Assembly (NCBI GenBank): GCA_023380675.1
Contig: JAMCRS010000288.1
Coordinates: 1-9,651, forward strand
DNA length: 9,651 nucleotides
Source: Chloroflexota bacterium
Lineage (GTDB): Bacteria; Chloroflexota; Anaerolineae; UBA4142
Direction of reading: 5' to 3'
The notes beneath the pieces were generated by a model, which did no database searches, was not told the DNA's origin, and saw only the letters and a list, made by a program, of their open reading frames with translations. Numbering within the stretch: the stretch's first letter is position 1; every line of letters starts with the position of its first letter. Made by a program: the position numbers and the translations under genes. Shown here piece after piece: positions 7,050-9,651 of this stretch.

Positions 7050-7123
7050 GGATTGTGTCATCGCGAGGAGTTCCGAGCGTAGCGAGGAACGACGTGGCGA
7101 TCTCCCTCTCCTGTAGCAACAAA
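7050..7123. repeat. dispersed-repeat-like block with an imperfect hairpin
   Basis: The stretch GATTGTGTCATCGCGAGGAG through TGGCGATCTCCCTCTCC resembles the short interspersed repeats common in many bacterial genomes that read 'GGAGATCGCCACG...CTCGCGATGACA' on the opposite strand. Within it, 7070-7090 folds as GTTCC/GGAAC plus GC pairs separated by a tandem G-A mismatch and closed by a 3-nt loop. Repeat status is inferred from pattern memory; only one copy is in this window. Confidence 0.5.
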
Positions 7124-7216
7124 TAGAGGGTCCGAGCGGACACGACTCTGAATCCTTGGCGCCGGGCACAGGGCTGCGAGCTAAGTGACAAGGACCGCGA
7201 CGTTTCTCCACACTTT

Positions 7217-7234
7217 CGCTGCTTTCGAGAGCGT
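7217..7234. repeat. 18-bp direct repeat, copy 2
   Basis: Second identical copy of CGCTGCTTTCGAGAGCGT (copy 1 at 7024-7041). The two copies bracket the dispersed-repeat-like block at 7050-7123 and about 90 bp of further non-coding sequence up to 7216. This could mark the limits of a small mobile or duplicated unit. Confidence 0.75.
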
Positions 7235-7264
7235 TGCTGCAAAGGCGATTGACGGTGCTGGGTG

Positions 7265-7385
7265 AGTCTTTGGGCGCGCCAGCGTCTCCCCTTCGCTGCG
7301 CTGCGGGGAGTGTGCCCTAAAGGCGAAGTGGGTTTTGCTCCCCACTCCCAACTCGGACTGGCCGATGCCGAACTGAGAGTGTGTT
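7265..7385. repeat. second dispersed-repeat-like block with two stem-loops
   Basis: This block, read on either strand, gives low-quality peptides (minus strand: AHSPQRSEGETLARPKTHP) of the kind produced by intergenic repeats rather than by genes. It contains CTCCCC (7286-7291) pairing with GGGGAG (7305-7310), and AGTGGG (7327-7332) pairing with CCCACT (7341-7346) around TTTTGCTC. I infer a repeat family different from the block at 7050-7123; other copies would lie outside the window. Confidence 0.4.
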
Positions 7386-7433
7386 GGCTCGATGCACGAA
7401 GATTTCGCGCCTGTTGTGGAAAGGATAATGATG

Positions 7434-7468
7434 CGGTGCGTGACCGTGGAGACGATGGTCACGCACCG
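7434..7468. repeat. 12-bp perfect inverted repeat at the edge of the Rhs remnant
   Basis: CGGTGCGTGACC (7434-7445) is exactly complementary to GGTCACGCACCG (7457-7468) with an 11-nt loop GTGGAGACGAT. No T-run follows on either strand, so it is not a standard terminator. It coincides with the upstream limit of the Rhs reading frame (stop at 7441-7443), so it may be the end of an inserted repeat, or a structure within the old Rhs gene. Confidence 0.7.
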
Positions 7469-9470
7469 AAGATGGCGTTCAGGAGTTTGGAACGGCTAAT
7501 TCTGCCTTCTCCATCCCGGGCCGCGGTCTGCCTCTAACCTTGGTCCATGCCTACAACAGTGAATCAGCCGGCTGGACCGACAATTTGAGTGTCTCGCTCG
7601 TCGTCGGCGATTTAGACGGTCCAGTCACCTTACGCGACGGCGACGGCACCGAAAAGACATTCGGACGGAACGCCGACGGCACGTATAACGCGCCGCCGGG
7701 CACGTACGACACGCTCGTCAAGAACGGCGACGGGTCGTTTACTCTGACGCACGCCGACCAGAGCCAGCATCTTTTCGACTCATCCGGACATTTGAGCCAG
7801 ATTCGCGATCGCAAGGGAAACGCGATCGCATTCTCATATAGCGGCGACAAGTTGACCTTCGTGCAGGCGGCGGGAGGGCAGACGCTTGCGCTGACGTATA
7901 CCGGCGATCTACTACTTCTGTCGGCGATGCGATGGGACACACTTATGACTACGGCTATTCTGGAAACGCGCTTACGAGCATTGCGGACCCGCTCACCGCG
8001 GCCACGCAATTCGGTTATACGAGCGGCCGTCTGACGACCGTCACCGATCCCCGCGGTACCGTGACGACGATCACTTACGACACACAAGCTCGCGTCCAGT
8101 CAATTTCGACGGCCGGGACTCGGGTCGCACTGTTCGGCTACAGCGCAGGTGCGGCCACCTTCACGGATGCGAACAACCATACGACCTCGTACTCGCTGAA
8201 CTCGACCGGGCAGGCGACCGCAGTCGTCGATCCGCTGAACGGGATGACCCGCTACGCCTACGACGCCAATTACAACATCACGCGAACAACCGATCCGCTC
8301 GGACACGTTACGTGGGCGATGTTCGACACCCGTGGAAATCGCCTCACTTATACGGACGCGCTGAACCACCCGACGACCTATACCTATAACGGCACGAACG
8401 ATCTGCTGACGGTAACCGATCCGCTGGGCCGCGTGAGCCAGTACGCCTACGACTCGTCAGGCAACCTGACCTCGTTCACCGATGCGGCCGGCGATGTGTC
8501 GACGTACGCTTACGACAGCCACGGCCAGCGAACGAGCGCTACGGACGCTGCCGGAAACACGACCGCCTACGCCTACAGCGCCGACGGCTACCAGGTCGTC
8601 GTGACCGACGCGCTGCAGAGTCACACCAACTGTACTGACGACCACATGAGCTACTTTACGTATGACGCCAGCGGGCGTCGGTCCGACCGATACTGGCAGT
8701 TTGCGCCGGGCGAAAAATGCCAGACGTATGTGGACAACCCATCGCTGCTCCCGGGCCATAGGCACTCCAGCTACACTTACGACGGCAATCGGCTAATCTC
8801 GGAGAATGCTGCGGGATACTATACCCGCACGCTCACCTACGATTCTGACGGAAACGTGACCCGCATGCAAAAAGGGTTCAACGGCCACACGTACACGCTG
8901 GACTATGGTTGGGAGTCGGGAACGCATCACATGACGAGTGTCACTCGGACGACTGACGGTGGAGTGAACTACTGGGCGACGTTGAAGTACGATCGTTCGA
9001 GCCGGATCACGCGTCTTTGCCAGCCAAACGGGTGCACCAACTACTTTTACGTGGGAGATAGCGACTGGCTGTCGTTCACGACAAACGACGATGGCACAGT
9101 GCTTCAGCGTTACTATTATGCGAACGGCCGGCCGCTGCGGATGGACAGCATTGGTGTCTCGGCGCAGTATTACCGCTACAACTGGCACGGAGATGCCACG
9201 CGGGTGTGGCAAAACGGAGGAAGCCCGAGCGGCTGGTCCCTGCTTGGCGCGTGGGGCGATCTGGACTATTACACTACCGCCCAGGGGAACTATAGCTGGA
9301 ACGCCGCGTACGGCTACTTTAAGGCGCCGCTCGCGTTCAACTTTGATTTGAACGACGGCCTGGACATGGGGTTATGGTACGTCCATGGCCGGTGGTATAA
9401 TCAGGACACCGGGCTGTTCCTGAGTCCGGATGATAAGGGAGAATACTTCTACGGCTCAGGCCATTGGTGA
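7444..9470 (+). pseudogene. Rhs/YD-repeat protein remnant, frameshifted, lacking start and toxin tip
   Basis: Rhs proteins are long secreted or surface YD-repeat shells that often carry a variable C-terminal toxin. The reading frame opens just after a TGA (7441-7443). With no usable start it reads TEDGVQEFGTANSAFSIPGR, then GLPLTLVHAYNSESAGW, the usual Rhs N-terminal boundary; the first possible start is a TTG at 7540, inside this motif. It continues to about 7913, where a missing base shifts the frame. Restoring one base gives D-L-L-T-S-V-G-D-A-M-G-H-T-Y and joins smoothly to the second frame, which runs to TGA 9468-9470. That frame has many YD repeats (DPLGRVSQYAYDSSGNLTSF, DAAGDVSTYAYDSHGQRTSA, DAAGNTTAYAYSADG) and core-like ends (GLWYVHGRWYNQDTGLFLSP). 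It stops at GSGHW with no toxin domain. Signal peptide and upstream shell are absent. The frameshift could be a sequencing error, but the missing start is independent of that. Confidence 0.85.
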
Positions 9471-9474
9471 CAAG

Positions 9475-9651
9475 TTAAGGACCTGACGAATTTGTCAAGT
9501 CGAACAATTGCAGCGGCGAAGGGCGCGTCCGGTTGCGTTTTTGCTTGAGCACGCCAAACCGTTTCGCATTCGCCGCGAGGAACGCTACGGGGTCAGTGGT
9601 CTCACCCCGCTGAAAGGCGCTCGTGAAAAAAGTAGAGACTGCGATACACCA
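9475..9651 (-). CDS. C-terminal end of an unidentified protein, possibly a transposase (partial)
   Basis: The last 58 codons of a minus-strand frame enter from the right edge and end at TAA (9477-9475). The frame reads STFFTSAFQRGETTD, then PVAFLAANAKRFGVLKQKRN and RTRPSPLQLF. It is the only open frame across this stretch on that strand, and the basic, proline-containing tail ending in -PLQLF looks like a natural C-terminus. A transposase tail is a guess based on its style and on its position against a truncated Rhs gene; I cannot name a family. Its stop lies 5 nt beyond the convergent Rhs stop. Confidence 0.4.
   Translation of the reverse strand, partial: WCIAVSTFFTSAFQRGETTDPVAFLAANAKRFGVLKQKRNRTRPSPLQLFDLTNSSGP

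Noticed and set aside
7024..7234. Possible CRISPR array from repeated 18-mer
   Set aside because: Only two copies, 193 bp apart, without regular spacing or cas genes.
6955..7462. Two overlapping minus-strand frames of 95 and 93 codons
   Set aside because: Both translate the repeat blocks and share the FSTLSKAA/AATLSKAA segment only because of the 18-bp direct repeat; the first also runs into the priA start.
7434..7468. Intrinsic terminator
   Set aside because: The 12-bp stem is strong but neither strand has a following T-run, and there is no gene ending just before it.
7262..7537. 91-codon plus-strand frame between priA and Rhs
   Set aside because: It lies in repeat-like sequence, its peptide (RQRLPFAALRGVCPKGE) is typical of translated intergenic repeats, and its end overlaps the Rhs N-terminal motif in another frame.
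7540..8034. Treating the two Rhs frames as two independent genes starting at TTG 7540 and ATG 7932
   Set aside because: TTG 7540 is inside the conserved SIPGRGLPLTLVHAYNS motif and ATG 7932 is inside a YD repeat; a single broken gene explains both.
8640..9470. Rhs C-terminal toxin with immunity gene
   Set aside because: The sequence stays YD-repeat/core-like to the stop; no toxin domain or downstream small same-strand immunity gene is visible.

Overview
The window is GC-rich bacterial chromosome. The gene content fits a Chloroflexota-like bacterium: a DUF2089 zinc-ribbon protein, a DUF2142/GT39-type membrane protein, a class I mannose-6-phosphate isomerase, a long PriA, and a YD-repeat (Rhs) gene next to short dispersed repeats. 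That placement is inferred from protein style only; no 16S or other phylogenetic marker was examined.

Positions 1-6968 form a compact block with every gene on the minus strand. In transcription order it reads: priA (6968-4398), a polytopic glycosyltransferase-like membrane protein (4319-2970), a 105-residue CxxC protein (2942-2625), manA (2628-1522, overlapping the previous gene by ATGA), a DUF2089 regulator-like protein (1358-963) with its own perfect-consensus sigma-70-type promoter, and a tandem GNAT acetyltransferase that runs off the left edge. The membrane protein, the CxxC protein and manA are closely spaced and look like one operon. ManA links fructose-6-P to mannose-6-P, and the membrane protein resembles polyprenyl-phosphate-sugar transferases, so a role in envelope glycan or mannosylation is plausible but inferred. 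priA is replication-restart housekeeping.

Positions 6969-7443 hold no credible gene. The stretch contains a probable priA promoter with a 12-bp palindrome, an 18-bp direct repeat, two blocks that look like dispersed genomic repeats, and a 12-bp perfect-stem hairpin.

Positions 7444-9470 (plus strand) carry the remains of an Rhs/YD-repeat gene. It has no start codon, a one-base deletion near 7913/7914 splits it into two frames, and it stops in the core region without any C-terminal toxin domain. Positions 9475-9651 contain the C-terminal end of a minus-strand reading frame entering from the right, possibly a transposase.

I found no convincing new defence or biosynthetic system. The most notable items are the Rhs relic bracketed by repeats and a possible mobile element, the uncharacterised CxxC protein translationally coupled to manA, and the unusually strong promoter of the DUF2089 gene.
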